Below the pieces are notes generated by a model. That model had not been told where the DNA came from. It saw nothing but the letters and a program-made list of their open reading frames with translations, and did no database searches. Shown here one piece after another: positions 23,700-34,926 of a stretch of DNA of 64,000 nt (the stretch's first letter is position 1; each line of letters starts with the position of its first letter). This DNA is from Silene latifolia (taxonomy: Eukaryota; Streptophyta; Magnoliopsida; Caryophyllales; Caryophyllaceae): assembly GCF_048544455.1 (NCBI RefSeq), contig NC_133532.1, positions 14,696,948 to 14,760,947 of the forward strand, read 5' to 3'. A program made the translations under genes and the position numbers.

Positions 23700-24000
23700 G
23701 TAGCTCTTACGTATTGGGGGTACTTGATCGAGTGAGGTTGACTCGATCGGGTAGGTTTTTGGCGATTTTGAGTCCGAATCGAGTTTTGGGGCACTCGATC
23801 GAGTAACTAGGGGTACTCGATCGAGTAGGGGGTCACTCGATCGAGTAGCCTAGATACCCGATCGAGTGGGTTAGAGATCAGAAGGTTTGTTTGGTTCTGG
23901 AGTTTGGGTACTCGATCGAGTACATGGGGGCACTCGATCGAGTAGCCAGTTACTCGATCGAGTGGGTTTGGATACTCGATCGAGTAGGTTTGGGCAACGC
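23700..24000 (+). repeat. Phased palindrome array in the Tekay 1 leader
   Basis: Untranslated leader just before gag. CTCGATCGAG or one-mismatch copies start at 23794, 23816, 23836, 23857, 23911, 23933, 23953 and 23975, with two weaker copies upstream. Neighbouring starts are 20-22 bp apart within two blocks. Many copies extend to the 14-bp palindrome TACTCGATCGAGTA. Confidence 0.92.
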
Positions 24001-24062
24001 GTTTCGTGTTTTGAGGTTTAGTACGCGTGTTTATGTTTATCCCTTTCTTATATAGCTTCAAG

Positions 24063-25100
24063 ATGCCGCCCAAGAGAAATGCTTTGTACGCGAGAGCTGA
24101 GCTTATGACTACGGACGACATCGTTAAGATGTTGGAACACCGGGACGCTCTTCGAGACCCAAAGAGAGTGAATGAGGACAAGGATAAGAGTAAGGAGAAG
24201 GAGGTTGACCATGCTAAAGTCAGCCTCTATATTGCGAGGTTTATCCCGAAGGAGTACAAGGGAGTTGAGGAGCCTAACCATCTTGATAGTTGGCTGAGGG
24301 AGATGGAGAACATACTAGATTTAGTTATTTGTCCCGATGAGATGAGGGTGGATCAGCCTGCATTCTATCCGAGGGAGGCGGTGGCAAGTGGTGGGATTCC
24401 GTGAAAGTGAGTGCCAAGGAGATATATACCAACCAAGGGTTACCTGCTATACCTTGGGAGGAGTTTCGTAGAGGGTTGTGAGGAAGGAGTTCGTACGAAC
24501 ATGTGAGGCGTAAGTTGAGAGAGGAGTTCGACAAGTTTAAGATGACGGTGAGATGTCGTGGTGAGTACTACGGGCGGTTCAATGAGAAATCCGGATATCC
24601 GAGGATATGGGTTTGAGTGAGGAGAACCTGGCTTTGAGGTTTGAGAGAGGGCTAACCACGAAGATTATGGATAAGTTACCCGTGGGAGTCCTTGCGATGT
24701 GAAGGAAGCGTATGAGAGGGTGGGAGAGAGCGAGAGACTAGTGGAGATGGCTCGGGAGAGGTCGGGTGGAGAAGAGGAAGTCGAGAGCGAGGGTGGTGGC
24801 CAATCTAATTTCAAGAAAGGCAACCACAATCAATCTAAGGGATTTTCTTCCGGGGGGTGGGTTTAGTCTTTGGAACTTCCTTTGGGCGAGGTCGTGGGAG
24901 TGTGAGCAACGGTGGGGAGTGACTGCTTTGGTTGTGGTGGCGTAGGCCACAAGAGACATGAGTGCACGAGCGCACCGGGATCTTTTCGAGACTCGCGCGA
25001 GCTTTGCGAGCAACGGACCCGGTGGATCATGGCCAAACCGGGAGGTCGAGCTACCGAGTGGAGGCAACCGCAACGGCGGTAATTCTTATCGAAGACACCG
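24063..25100 (+). pseudogene. Tekay-like gag
   Basis: The start ATGCCGCCCAAG at 24063 follows the leader. The first 114 codons are open; the frame then shifts twice within 200 bp (near 24380 and 24505). The gag core (WWDSVKVSAKE, KLREEFDKFKM) and a zinc knuckle CFGCGGVGHKRHEC (24924-24965, CX2CX4HX4C) are present. At both shifts the expected family reading is restored by one or two bases in a CAG or CTG context, so these may be sequencing errors. Confidence 0.85.
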
Positions 25101-25179
25101 ATGAACAACAACAACAATCAAGGGTCGGGTGCTAAGCCGACCGCATTAGCTAATCTTGTCCGGGGAGGTGGGCGGAAGA

Positions 25180-25560
25180 CCGATGGCAAGTTGTTCATGA
25201 TGGACAAGAAGGCGGTGAGGAGGATGCGCACGTTATCACCGGTACATTCCTTGTTAATGGTATTCCTACGTTTGTTTTGTTTGATTCGGGGGCTTCTCGG
25301 TCGTTTGTGTCTTCGAGTCATGTAAAACAGTTGGGTTTGAGAGTATATGAGTACGGTTAGGGAGCAAGTTTTCATACCTTCGGGTGAGTACGTATCGTGT
25401 GGGAAGTTGTTTAGAGATGTATCTTTGATAGTTGGGCAAGTCGATTTCCCTGTAGACTTGCTAGAGTTTCCTTTTAATGGTTTTGAGATGATAGTTGGGA
25501 TGGATTGGTTAGGAAAGTATAAAGCTAAGATATTTGTCATCAAAAGAAAGTGTCCCTAAG
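25180..25560 (+). pseudogene. Tekay-like aspartic protease
   Basis: Active-site motif LFDSGASRSFVS (Asp codon 25283-25285), then DFPVDLLEFPFNGFEMIVGMDWL, the family's C-terminal flap and ILGMDWL-type motif. The frame shifts near 25325-25345. Confidence 0.85.
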
Positions 25561-25764
25561 AGGTCCTAAGGGTGTAAGTGTGTCTTACCGTGGGTTTCTA
25601 GTCAAACCCAAAGTTAAGTTGATTGCAGCTGTCACTTTGAAGTCGTATCTGAGGAAGGGATGTCCTCTGATTTTGTGCCATGTGAGAGATGACCGGATAG
25701 AGAGCCGAGCGATTGATGAGATACCAGTAGTGGGAGAGTTTGCAGATGTCTTTCCGGAGGAGAT

Positions 25765-26440
25765 TAGGGGTTGCCACCGAAGAGGGAGATAGATTTCACC
25801 GTTGAGTTGAAGCCAGGAACGGGGCCAATCTCTAAGGCACCGTACCGTATGGGTCCTAAGGAGATGGAGGAACTTAGGAGACAGTTGGATGATTTGATAG
25901 AGAAGGGGTACATTAGACCAAGTGTATCGCCTTGGGAGCACCGATTACTGTTCGTGAAGAAGAAAGATGGGAGTTTGAGGCCGTGCATAGATTAAGGGGA
26001 GTGAACCGTGTGACGATAAAGAACAAGTATCCTTTGCCAAGGATAGATGACTTGTTTGATCAGTTGAGTGGTGCAACAGTCTTTTCTAAGATTGATTTGA
26101 GGTCGGGGTACCATCGGGTGAAGATTAGAGATGTGGACATCCGAAGACAGACTTTCACGTCAAGGTATGGCCATTATGAGTATGTGGTGATGCCATTTGG
26201 GTTGTCTAATGCGCCGGCAGTGTTTATGGATTTGATGAATAGGATCTTCAGACAGTTCTTGGATCAGTTCGTAGTAGTGTTTATCGATGACATCTTGGTC
26301 TACTCTAAGACTAAGGAGGAGCATGAGGAGCATCTGAGGATCGTGTTGCGAACTTTGAGGGACCATGAGTTGTATGCTAAGTTTGTCCAAGTGTGAGTTC
26401 GGTTGGAGAAAGTTGCCTTTCGGGGCATGTAATCTCTAAA
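25765..26440 (+). pseudogene. Tekay-like reverse transcriptase
   Basis: Starts at [20 protein letters not shown] and has [11 protein letters not shown], then [32 protein letters not shown] and the catalytic FIDDILVYS (26280-26306). A one-base loss after PCID (near 25995, CCG context) and two further one-base losses at 26400-26430 break the frame. The catalytic Asp pair is intact. Confidence 0.9.
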
Positions 26441-26504
26441 GATGGGGGGTATTTGTGGATCCGGCGAAGATTGAGGCGGTGACAAAGTGGGAAGCACCAA
26501 AGAA

Positions 26505-27111
26505 TGTTCTTTGAGGTGAGGAGTTTCTTGGGTTTATTTGGATACTACGGACGGTTCGTGAAGGATTTCTCCAAGATAGCTAGACCGATGACAGCATTGA
26601 TGAGGAAAGAGAACAGGTTTCGTTGGGATGAGAGTTGTGAGACGGCGTTCCAAACCTTAAAGGAGCGTTTGACCACAGCTCCTGTCTTGGCATTTACTGA
26701 AGGGGAGCGAGAATTTCGAGGTCTATATCGGATGCCTCGAAGAATGGGTTGGGATGTGTGTTGATGCAGAATGGTAAAGTAATTGCCTATGCTTCTAGGC
26801 AGTTAAAGCCTTATGAGGAGAACTACCCTACTCATGACCTGGAGTTGGGTGCAGTGGTGTTTGCTCTCAAGATTTGGAGGCACTACCTTTATGGAGCAAT
26901 CTTTAAGGTATTTTCTGATCACAAGAGTCTCAAGTACATCTTCACGCAGAAGGAGTTGAACATGAGACAGAGGAGGTGGATGGAGCGGATTGGTGATTAC
27001 GACATGGAAATCATCTACCATGAAGGGAAGGCCAATGTTGTTGTTGATGCTTTGAGTAGAAAGAGTGTACATTCCTTGTGTACAGCTCTATCTTTGATGA
27101 GGCGAGGATGA
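26505..27111 (+). pseudogene. Tekay-like RNase H
   Basis: The RT thumb/connection SFLGLFGYYGRFVKDFSKIA is followed by the RNase H: a Ser/Thr-Asp-Ala-Ser start (frameshifted near 26725), [31 protein letters not shown] and a C-terminal VVVDALSRK. The frame shift lies at a TCGG/CTG-type site. Confidence 0.88.
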
Positions 27112-27279
27112 GGTAGCGAGCTTTGGGATTCATATGATGCGAAAGGGGATGCTATGGGTGATATGACAAAGTACACATGCGGTTTTATGATGATATTCGA
27201 GGTAAACAGGCTTTGGATCCTAAGATAGTGGAGTGGAGAGTTGGAGTAGAGAAAGGGCAGTGTCCGGTTTTCCATTCAT

Positions 27280-28440
27280 ACTGACGGTAGCTTGAGGTTT
27301 GATGGTAGGTGGTGTGTTCCTAATGACGAGGAGTTGAAAAAGACAATCATGATAGAAGCGCATTGCACACCATATTCAGTTCATCCGGGTGGAGACAAGC
27401 TTTACAAGGATTTGAAGAAAACGTTTTGGTGGCCTGGGATGAAGAAAGAGACAATTTGAGTTTGTGTCCATTTGTTTGACATGCCGAGAGAGTTAAAGGG
27501 GAACAGAGAAGACCACAAGGTAAGGTTCGGTCTTTGGAGGTGCCTGAGTGGAAGTGGGAATCCATTTCCATGGATTTCATTGTGGGTTTGCCGAAGAGTC
27601 AACAAGGTAACAACATGATTTGGGTGATAGTGGATCGTCGACCAAGTCGGCTCACTTTATTCCAATGAAAGATACATGGACTAAGGCACAATTGGCTATG
27701 GCCTATCGAAAGAACGTGCTTAAGTTACATGGAGTCCCTAAGGACATAGTGTCGGACAGAGATGCGAGGTTTATATCGAGGTTTTGGAAGGAGTTGCAGG
27801 AATCGTTGGGAACGACTTTGAAGATGAGTACGACATTTCATCCCTGCGACAGACGGGCAGATCGAGAGAACAATCAAGACTCTTGAGGATATGTTGCGAG
27901 CTTGTGTGATGGATTTTGGTGGTAGTGGGAGCGAGAGGTTGGACTTGATAGAGTTTTCTTACAACAACAGCTACCACACCAGTATTGGTATGGCACCGTT
28001 TGAGGCTTTGTATGGGAGGAGATGTAGGAGTCCGATCTGTTGGGACGATAGTCCGAGGCGGTGGTTTTAGGACCGTAAATGGTACATGAGATGGTAGAAC
28101 AGATTAAGATGATCGAGAACGTATGAGAGCGACCCGGGATCGACGAGAAGAGTTATGCGAGATCTACATCGTCGGGACATAGAGTTTCGGGTTGGGGACA
28201 AGGTCCTTCGAAGGTGTCTCCTATGCGTGGGGTTATGAGGTTTGGGAAGAAAGGCAAGCTAAGTCAGAAGTTTATAGGGCCTTATGAGATCTTAGAGCGA
28301 GTTGGGGAAGTGGCTTATCGTTTGGCTTTACCGGCCGCCTTGGAGAGAGTGCATAATGTGTTTCATGTATCGCAGTTGCGGAAGTATGTGAGTGACCCGT
28401 CACATGTGTTAGAGGCGAGAGAGCTTAGAGTGGATGAGTC
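27280..28440 (+). pseudogene. Tekay-like integrase with GPY/F module
   Basis: The HHCC remnant (EAHCTPYSVHPGGDKLY, then FWWPGMKK) is followed by the core: [10 protein letters not shown] (first Asp near 27575), IVSDRDARFISRFWKEL (second Asp near 27750), and a damaged third-acid region near 27850. Downstream, [22 protein letters not shown] (28270-28335) is the GPY/F module, followed by [11 protein letters not shown]. At least four frame changes are present. Confidence 0.85.
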
Positions 28441-28579
28441 TTTATCATATCCGGAGGTACCTAAGCGGATCCTAGACCGAAAGGTTAGAAAGACTAGGGG
28501 TGGTGAGACGGTTTTGCTTAAGATCCTTTGGTCTAACCACGAGTCTGAGGAAGCTACATGGGGCGAGAGGATATCATGA
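28440..28579 (+). pseudogene. Chromodomain at the integrase C-terminus
   Basis: The stretch [14 protein letters not shown] followed by [18 protein letters not shown] matches the chromodomain fold of Tekay/Del chromoviruses (aromatic WSN and TWE-type positions). Such domains direct integration towards marked chromatin. The frame is open to a stop at 28577-28579. Confidence 0.88.
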
Positions 28580-28841
28580 AAGAGCGTTACCCTTTCCTTT
28601 TTGATCGGGTATGTGTGGTTACGGGGACGTAACCTTGTTTCTTTTAGGGGTTAGGAGATGATCGCGAGCGATTTCTAAGAGTTTTATACACCCTTTTTAT
28701 ATGTTGTGTCGGTAGGTTGTCGGGATGAGTTGGGTAAGTAGCGTGCTTTAGATTGAGTTTTTTTTTGGTTGTTGAGTCGGGAATGTTTTGGAGTACCTTT
28801 GTTTTGGTAGTGGTTTGAACTTCGGGGACGAAGTTCCTTTT

Positions 28842-28854
28842 AAGGAGGGAAGAC
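28842..28854 (+). promoter_or_regulatory. Polypurine tract of Tekay-like element 1
   Basis: AAGGAGGGAAGAC directly precedes the 3' LTR. The hairpin-capable ACTTCGGGGACGAAGT lies 10-25 bp upstream, as in the outer Tekay-like copy at 40446-40461. Confidence 0.88.
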
Positions 28855-30185
28855 TGTAATACTTCGTATTTATATGTCTTGGGGTACTCTATCGAGTAGC
28901 CCTTACTCTGTCGAGTATGGGCAAGTTGCGGAATAAAATAGTTTCGACTGTTGGGCACTCGATCGGGTAGGTAGGGCACTCGATCGAGTAGGTGGGTACT
29001 CGATCGAGTACCTTGGGTACTCGATCGAGTGTCCGGTTTCTGGGAGTTTTTCGCGGGTTTCGTTAATTATGCGATTAGGGTATTTAAACATAATCGTCGT
29101 TGTTTTAATTCACTTTTACCAAAACCTAAAACCTGTTTAGAGAGAAAGCGATCGGTCATCTTCCTAATCGCATCCTTAACAATTCCGGAGTTCGACGGTC
29201 GGTTCGTGTCGTAGTTCGTGTCGTTGGATTCCTTGCGTCGAGGGTAAGCTTTTAATATAATTTATATAATGTTTTGCTAGGTTTGGTCAAACCCTAATTT
29301 AGGATTTGGGGTTTTGTGAATAGTAAGTAATTGGTAGTCTTTATGTGTTATATGTTAGGAGGAGAATTCGTAGAAGAGGCGTTTTGAGACAGTTGTAGAT
29401 ACCGTCGTGTGTTGTGCTTTCCGGTAGGATTTCCTACTCGGTATTAGTCCCATAATGGGATATTGGTGATGTGCTGTAATTAGTTGTTTGATATGATGAT
29501 TGTGATTGTGATTGTAATTGTGATTGTGGTTGTGTTTGTTGATGGTTCTCGAGATGCGTTCTCGGCTGAGTGGGGTCACTTGCGGGAGTGATCTCACGCC
29601 CTAGTTTCGCCCTTCGTGGAACCCGCCACGAAAGGGGATGTGCACATTAATGGACAGGGTTATCGCTCGTACGATGAGCGGGGCTTAGGTGGGAACGGCT
29701 GCGGTCCCCCCATTGTGTGGCGGGTCCGGTGGGGGTCGATATTGAGATAATGGGAGTTGGTGTGTGTGTGTGTGTGTGTGGTTCATTTGTCTATTTGTCT
29801 TATTGTTGTTATCTATATTGATTGTGTGATTAGTACGACCGGTGTTGTTTTGTAAAACTGCGGTGATCCATTCGGGGATGGTGAGCAGATATTGAACAGT
29901 ATAGATGATGATCTTTTGGGATAGCTGGGATGGCCATGACGTGACGATAGAGTCTTCTGCTGTAGTTTAGTTTTTATTTACATTTCGAGTTGAGAAATGA
30001 CGAGTTTGGAATAATGTATTGTACTTTCGGTTTGGTTTCGAGGATTGTACTTATTCATTAAATTACTTATAATAAATGTTGTTTCTGTTTTGTCTATTTG
30101 ATTATCATACCTCGGGCAACCGAGATGGTGATGTCTTCATACCTGCGTGGTCCTGGTAAGGCACTCGGAGTATGGGGGTGTTACA
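28855..30185 (+). repeat. 3' LTR of Tekay-like element 1
   Basis: This 1331-bp LTR shares the four palindromes (28958, 28979, 28999, 29020). It differs from the 5' LTR mostly by short indels or substitutions at CTG/CAG/CGG sites, for example near 28946, 29395, 29475, 29930 and 29960. Confidence 0.93.
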
Positions 30186-31169
30186 GTTGGCGTAAGTGTC
30201 CCCAAGATTTGTGAATTTCCTTGGTGGGGTAGTTTTCTTGGATGGCTCGAGAAGGTTAACTTCATCTGTCTTGCTAGTAGAGCCATATGAACGGCTTGTT
30301 GAGCCTTGATATCCTCGACCTACTGTTTTGGACAAGAGTCCTTTACGGATGTCATCTTCAATCCTTGTCCCTAGTACGGTTAAGTCCTTGAAGCTTTTGA
30401 TGTTTTGGTATCTCAAATGATTGACATAAATGGGTTTGAGATTGTCCACAAATTTCTCCACAAGGGTAGCCTCATTCGGGCGTTCAACTAGTTGGGTACT
30501 AGTCTTCCTCCACCTACTTAGGAAGTCGGTGAATCCTTCTTTGTCATTTTGGGTAAGAACCTCTAGAGTGCGCATGTTAACTTGGATCTCGGCATTATCC
30601 GCATATTGTTTAGAAAACTCGATTGCAGCATCTTCCCAAGTAGCGACCTTCTTATGATCTAGAGAGTAGAACCATTGCCTTGGGATAGTGTCAAGATATG
30701 AAGGAAAGATCCTTAAGAACATCTCGGGTTTGATGCCTTTGATAGACATGTAATCCTTGAAAGCACGGATGTGGTTCAAAGGGTTCTCATGACCCTTGAA
30801 TTTAGGGATATCCGTCGTATTGAAGTTGGTTGGTAATTTGGCATCGACGACCTCATACTTGCGGTTATTCTCTCTATAAATGTCATCCTCCTTAAGGTAC
30901 ATCAATTGCTCCTCTAAGTATTGGAGTCTTTTCTCAGCTACAGTCATCCCCATGAGAGGATTTTCATCCCTGGATTCATTCTCGGAGTCACCTATTACTT
31001 CACTTTCGTGGGGAGGTAACATTCCCTCTACGGCATAGATCCGGCCCTCGATGATCTCAAGGCGATCATGGACTTGGTCTTGGGTATCTTGGATACGGGC
31101 TAGCGCGGCTAGGATTCGATCATTACCATCTTGAAGTTGGTTGAGGTTGGTTTCGCTGGATCCAGGCAT
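30186..31169 (-). pseudogene. Retand-like gag, N-terminal part
   Basis: 328 uninterrupted codons from the ATG at 31167-31169. An N-terminal coiled coil (about residues 10-50) and an acidic linker precede the Retrotrans_gag core: DIPKFKGHENPLNHIRAFKD at about residue 120, then PRQWFYSL and WEDAAIEFSKQY. A basic Ser/Arg/Gly-rich stretch leads to the point where Tekay 1 interrupts the gene after TYAN. Gag forms the particle. The frame resumes at 21953 with ALKRLMK. Confidence 0.92.
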
Positions 31170-31941
31170 CTTTAAAACTGGATAAGAGATCGATGACGAA
31201 TCAAAACACGATCGACCACTCTAACACACTTGCTAAAATAAGAAATGTTTTGACTCGTGAAGTGGGTGTGTGCCACTTGTGTTGAGTGAGTTTTGAAGAA
31301 AGACACATATTTTGAAAATGTGTATCCTAGTCAACTATAGTGTAGTTGTAGGAGTGGACTCGAAGTGAGGTTTTGAAATGGGCTTGTGGCCCGAATTTTG
31401 ACTTGACAAATGGACAGAGTTTCGACTGGATTTTGCGCTAATCAAATGGCCTATTTCGAAATTTTTGATTAAGAAAAGGGGTTTTGATTTTTTGAAAAAT
31501 CGTCATGGTTTTGTTTAGAAAATGGTGATCATGTAATGTACAAGCATTATACAAGCATTATAACGGGATGCTGAGTGCATTTAAGAGGGTTTTGGTTTAA
31601 AGGTTGGGTTGCCATACCGAACCATCAAACCCGAAGTCTGTGGAGAGGCTCGTACCAAACAAGAGTAAGGCCGATTCCTAGTCCATTTCCTCAAGTAGTG
31701 AAGGCCCTTGACACAAACAAGAGTAAGCATCATGGTATGGATGACGTCAATCGCTTCCTTAGGCCCAAATAAGAATTAGGACCGTTTAGACGGGACGATT
31801 GGTCGAACGGGTTGGGTTGGGCCTAGGAAGGCCGAATAAAACGGTCTAGGAAGACCGAGTTATGAGAACCGACAATTGTCTTGTACAAACTATTCCCTAA
31901 CCTTGTTCAAGTTTCACCCTTAGCTACACGTAAGTGTATTA
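31170..31941 (-). other. 5' untranslated leader of the Retand-like element
   Basis: Between the primer site and gag. Open frames here are short and have no family signal. Several TG-rich tracts occur; nothing else is recognised. Confidence 0.6.
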
Positions 31942-31959
31942 TCCCCAGCGGAGTCGCCA
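31942..31959 (-). promoter_or_regulatory. Primer-binding site of the Retand-like element
   Basis: Minus strand TGGCGACTCCGCTGGGGA, 3 bp from the LTR edge at 31963. From memory, related Tat/Ogre elements use a tRNA-Arg type primer of this form. Confidence 0.85.
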
Positions 31960-31962
31960 AAC

Positions 31963-34926
31963 TGTGGACACGGGGGGCCCACGGGGGCGCTTGGGAGAGA
32001 AGAGAAACAAGTGTTTGCATTTTTGTTGGATTCGCCACCAATTTTTATGGGAAATTGGAACCGTTCGAATACCTCGTGTCATGTCAAGACACAAAGTAAA
32101 GACATGAACACTAAGCAATCGTTACCCTTAGCATTCTATGTCTAGAATGACTCTCGTGGATGCCAATGAACACGGGTGTTCACGGAGATCTGGAGTAAGG
32201 GGTGAGGGTACGTATTATGAAGCTCTTTTGATCGAACACCTAATCCCGCCCGCCTCGATAGCGACCTCTACTAATGATTAGGGAAGTTATTCGTACTCGA
32301 TATATCGTCGATTGTAGGGGTGTTAACGAGCTGAGCCGAGCCCGAGCTTGGCCTTGCTCGGCTTGTGCTCAAGAACGAAAATTCGATCTCGAGCCGATCT
32401 CGAGTTTACCCGAGCTTGAAAAAAATGTGCTCGTTATCAAGCTTGCGAGCTTTAACGCGAGCTCGAGCCAAATTCGAGCTCAAATCGAGCCCATATATAA
32501 TTGCTAATTTTTTATTTGTTTTCTTCCAATATTTTTAATAACAAGGCTCAAAAAGTTATATGTAAGAATATTTGACAAATCGATGAGACATTTGATATGT
32601 ATGATACAAAGATATAATTATGATAAAATATTTTTACTACATATGAGGAATATCTTATCTAATCACACATGTTCGAGCTGCTCGCGAGCTTTTCGAGTCG
32701 AGCCAGCGTTTGCTCGGCTTGACTCGTTATGCTCTCGAGCCGAGCCCGAGCCCGAGTCGAGCCCGCACGAGCCGAGCTTTGACCGAGCTTTGACCGAGCC
32801 GATCTCGAGTTGCTCGCGAGCTGTCTCGGCTCATTAACACCCCTAGTCGATTGTATGCATGCAATGCAACATCCAAGTTTTAATCCTAGCATGTGAGAAT
32901 TAATACTAAGTCGGTGGACAATTAATTTAGCAAACAATTAGGTCGAATTAGGGATTTAATGCTCAATTACATGTGAAAACATTCAAGCAATAAAAGAAAC
33001 ACAATAATTATAAATTACAATAATGAAAATTACAATAATTACATTGGATTAGACGATTTATGTCGAAAATACCTTTAAAACGGATAATTTGAGAAAAAGA
33101 ATAAAAGAATAAAATTACGAACAGATCAGAAGGTGATAATACGATTAATAGTTAATTGCACGTAAGCTAATTAAACTAGGTCAGCAAAGGGGAGTTCGGG
33201 GACGAGCTCAACTGGAACAGCGCAGAGATCGCGCCCTTTCAGAAGAGGCGCGGCCAGAATCTTTGCGTCTTTCAAGGGTGAGTTCTGGTCGTGAAGTTTG
33301 AATCGCAAATCGTTAATGTTCGTGGGTTAATTTAATGATTAATTAATAATATTTACTCGGATGAAAGTGATTATCAGGTTAATTACATATGATTGATGGT
33401 CATGAAACAATAAAACATGAATGAGACGGAAATAAGACGTATTAATTACATGATTAATGATTGATTAGTGACATAGGTGAATGAAATAAACTAAACATGA
33501 CAAATTAATAACGAATTAATGATGAACATGCGATACATATGACAAAAGACAGATTAAAATATATCAAAGACGAATTCTTAAACTCAATATGAACAAATCG
33601 AACTTCTACAACCCGGATTGAATTTAATGACGAAAACCCGCAAATATGAGATTATAAGGGATTTAAGTCGGATTTAAACGGTGAATTAAACATGTGAACG
33701 AACGATAATTAATATACATGTGAAATATCAGACTATTATGACGAAGAATTAAAGAACAAACAAATAAAAAGCAAACAACGAACGAGTTTACAGAGGACGA
33801 AGGAAGAAGAAAGGAAGCAGGAGGCTGGCGGCCTCATGAAGAGGCGCAGCATGTATCGCGCTCCTTCAAGAAGCGCAGCTTGATTCTTTGCGTCCTTTCT
33901 CGACGGTTAGTCTTCTGGAAATCCGTAAAAAAAGAGGTTTTAAAGCATGGTTTAGAAATCGGTTTTAACGAGGTATTTTTGACATAAACCTTACAATTGT
34001 GATACAATAAGTAAAATACAATAAATAAAAGAGAGATTTACACCCTCAGACTTACATGTTGACGAAACGAGAAGGACTAAGATATCGATTAGTGATGCTC
34101 GACGCGAATGCAAAGAAAGTGCCCTCGTAAGAGGAAAACGATTAAGTTAATTAAGTTGATTGATGTGTAGTTGGTCAAGTTGGTCGGTCATGCAAACGAG
34201 GCTGGTACTCAGAAGGATCCGAGCTTACGTGGTCGAAAGATCAAGCACGTAGGCGCCAAAAAGTAAGAACAAAAGTCTAGAATGCAAAGGGAGAAGAGAA
34301 GGGCGGACACTCGCGTGAGAAATACGAGGAGCGAAAGCTCCTATTTATACTAATCACGTGGAGGAAATAGGGTTTCGGAGACTCTTTGGAAGTGAATCTC
34401 GGAAAGATATGAAAAGGATACGAAAACTACGCAGAATAGGACCTGGGAAGAGGCTCGGCCAAATCGCGTCTCTTGGAAGAGGCGCAAAGACGCCGCGTCT
34501 GTTCCCAAGTGGTTTCCTCCTGCGGAAGAAAGATTTCCGTGTTTAAGTTATGGTAGGACGGAATAATTTGGTTTTCCTTAATACTTTATATGAATATTTC
34601 GGGAAATTGTTTGCCAAAAGATTAAGATTGTGAAATATTTATAAAATATGGAATAGAAATATCCGGAACATTCCAGAACATTCCGACTCGGGATTGAACG
34701 ATTATCAGAAAATGGAGACGGTTTTAGGTTCGGACTCCAAATGTACTCTAATTACTGTCAAAACGACCGTATCGGCACGTAGATGACAACTAAGAGGTAA
34801 ACATTAATATTTGAGCAATCACTTGACGATAAACTTATGAATTGTCACAAATCATTCCGCGTACCAAACATGCGGCCCAATCATCACCGGGTGGTTTGCA
34901 AGAGGTGCAGAAATGAGGTATCTACA
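31963..34926 (-). repeat. 5' LTR of the Retand-like element
   Basis: This 2964-bp LTR reads TGTGGACACG...GGTATCTACA on the plus strand. Right of it the Athila RNase H frame begins abruptly (HTDHAALKYLLTK at 34927). It holds a hAT-like MITE (32315-32845) and three spaced copies of a GAAGAGGCGC-containing module (about 33216-33275, 33837-33898, 34447-34501). Confidence 0.85.
32315..32845. mobile_element. hAT-like MITE inside the Retand 5' LTR
   Basis: A 531-bp element with terminal inverted repeats TAGGGGTGTTAA...TTAACACCCCTA, flanked by the 8-bp duplication GTCGATTG (32307-32314 and 32846-32853). Both arms are rich in GAGCTCG/GAGCCGAG motifs facing each other, so it can fold into a long hairpin. 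There is no coding capacity. Confidence 0.88.

Larger units (their letters stand above)
21954..30185 (+). mobile_element. Tekay/Del-like chromovirus (Ty3/gypsy), full length, frameshifted
   Basis: Two LTRs (21954-23286 and 28855-30185, TGTAATAC...GGTGTTACA) enclose an initiator-Met primer site, gag, protease, RT, RNase H, integrase and a C-terminal chromodomain, then a purine tract. The domain order and the chromodomain define a chromovirus; the ACTTCGGGGACGAAGT stretch before the purine tract fits Tekay/Del. It sits in the Retand gag: codons TYAN on the right and ALKRLMKQ on the left rejoin the gag frame. The expected 5-bp target duplication is not clean (left GCGTC, right GTTGG). Every coding domain has frameshifts, many at CTG/CAG sites. 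Confidence 0.93.
1..34926 (-). mobile_element. Tat/Retand-like Ty3/gypsy element, interrupted twice (3' LTR outside window)
   Basis: The minus-strand order from the right is: 5' LTR (31963-34926), primer site, gag (split by the Tekay element at 21954-30185), protease, RT, degenerate RNase H, a second archaeal-type RNase H, integrase (ending 16190), and an antisense DUF7745-like ORF (split by the tandem array). The second RNase H and the antisense ORF point to the Tat lineage (Retand/Ogre group). The 3' LTR must lie left of base 1. The element itself is inserted in the RNase H region of the Athila-like element. Confidence 0.85.

Noticed and set aside
21949-30190. A 5-bp target duplication for Tekay 1
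   Set aside because: Left flank GCGTC and right flank GTTGG do not match; only the gag frame on both sides supports the insertion site.
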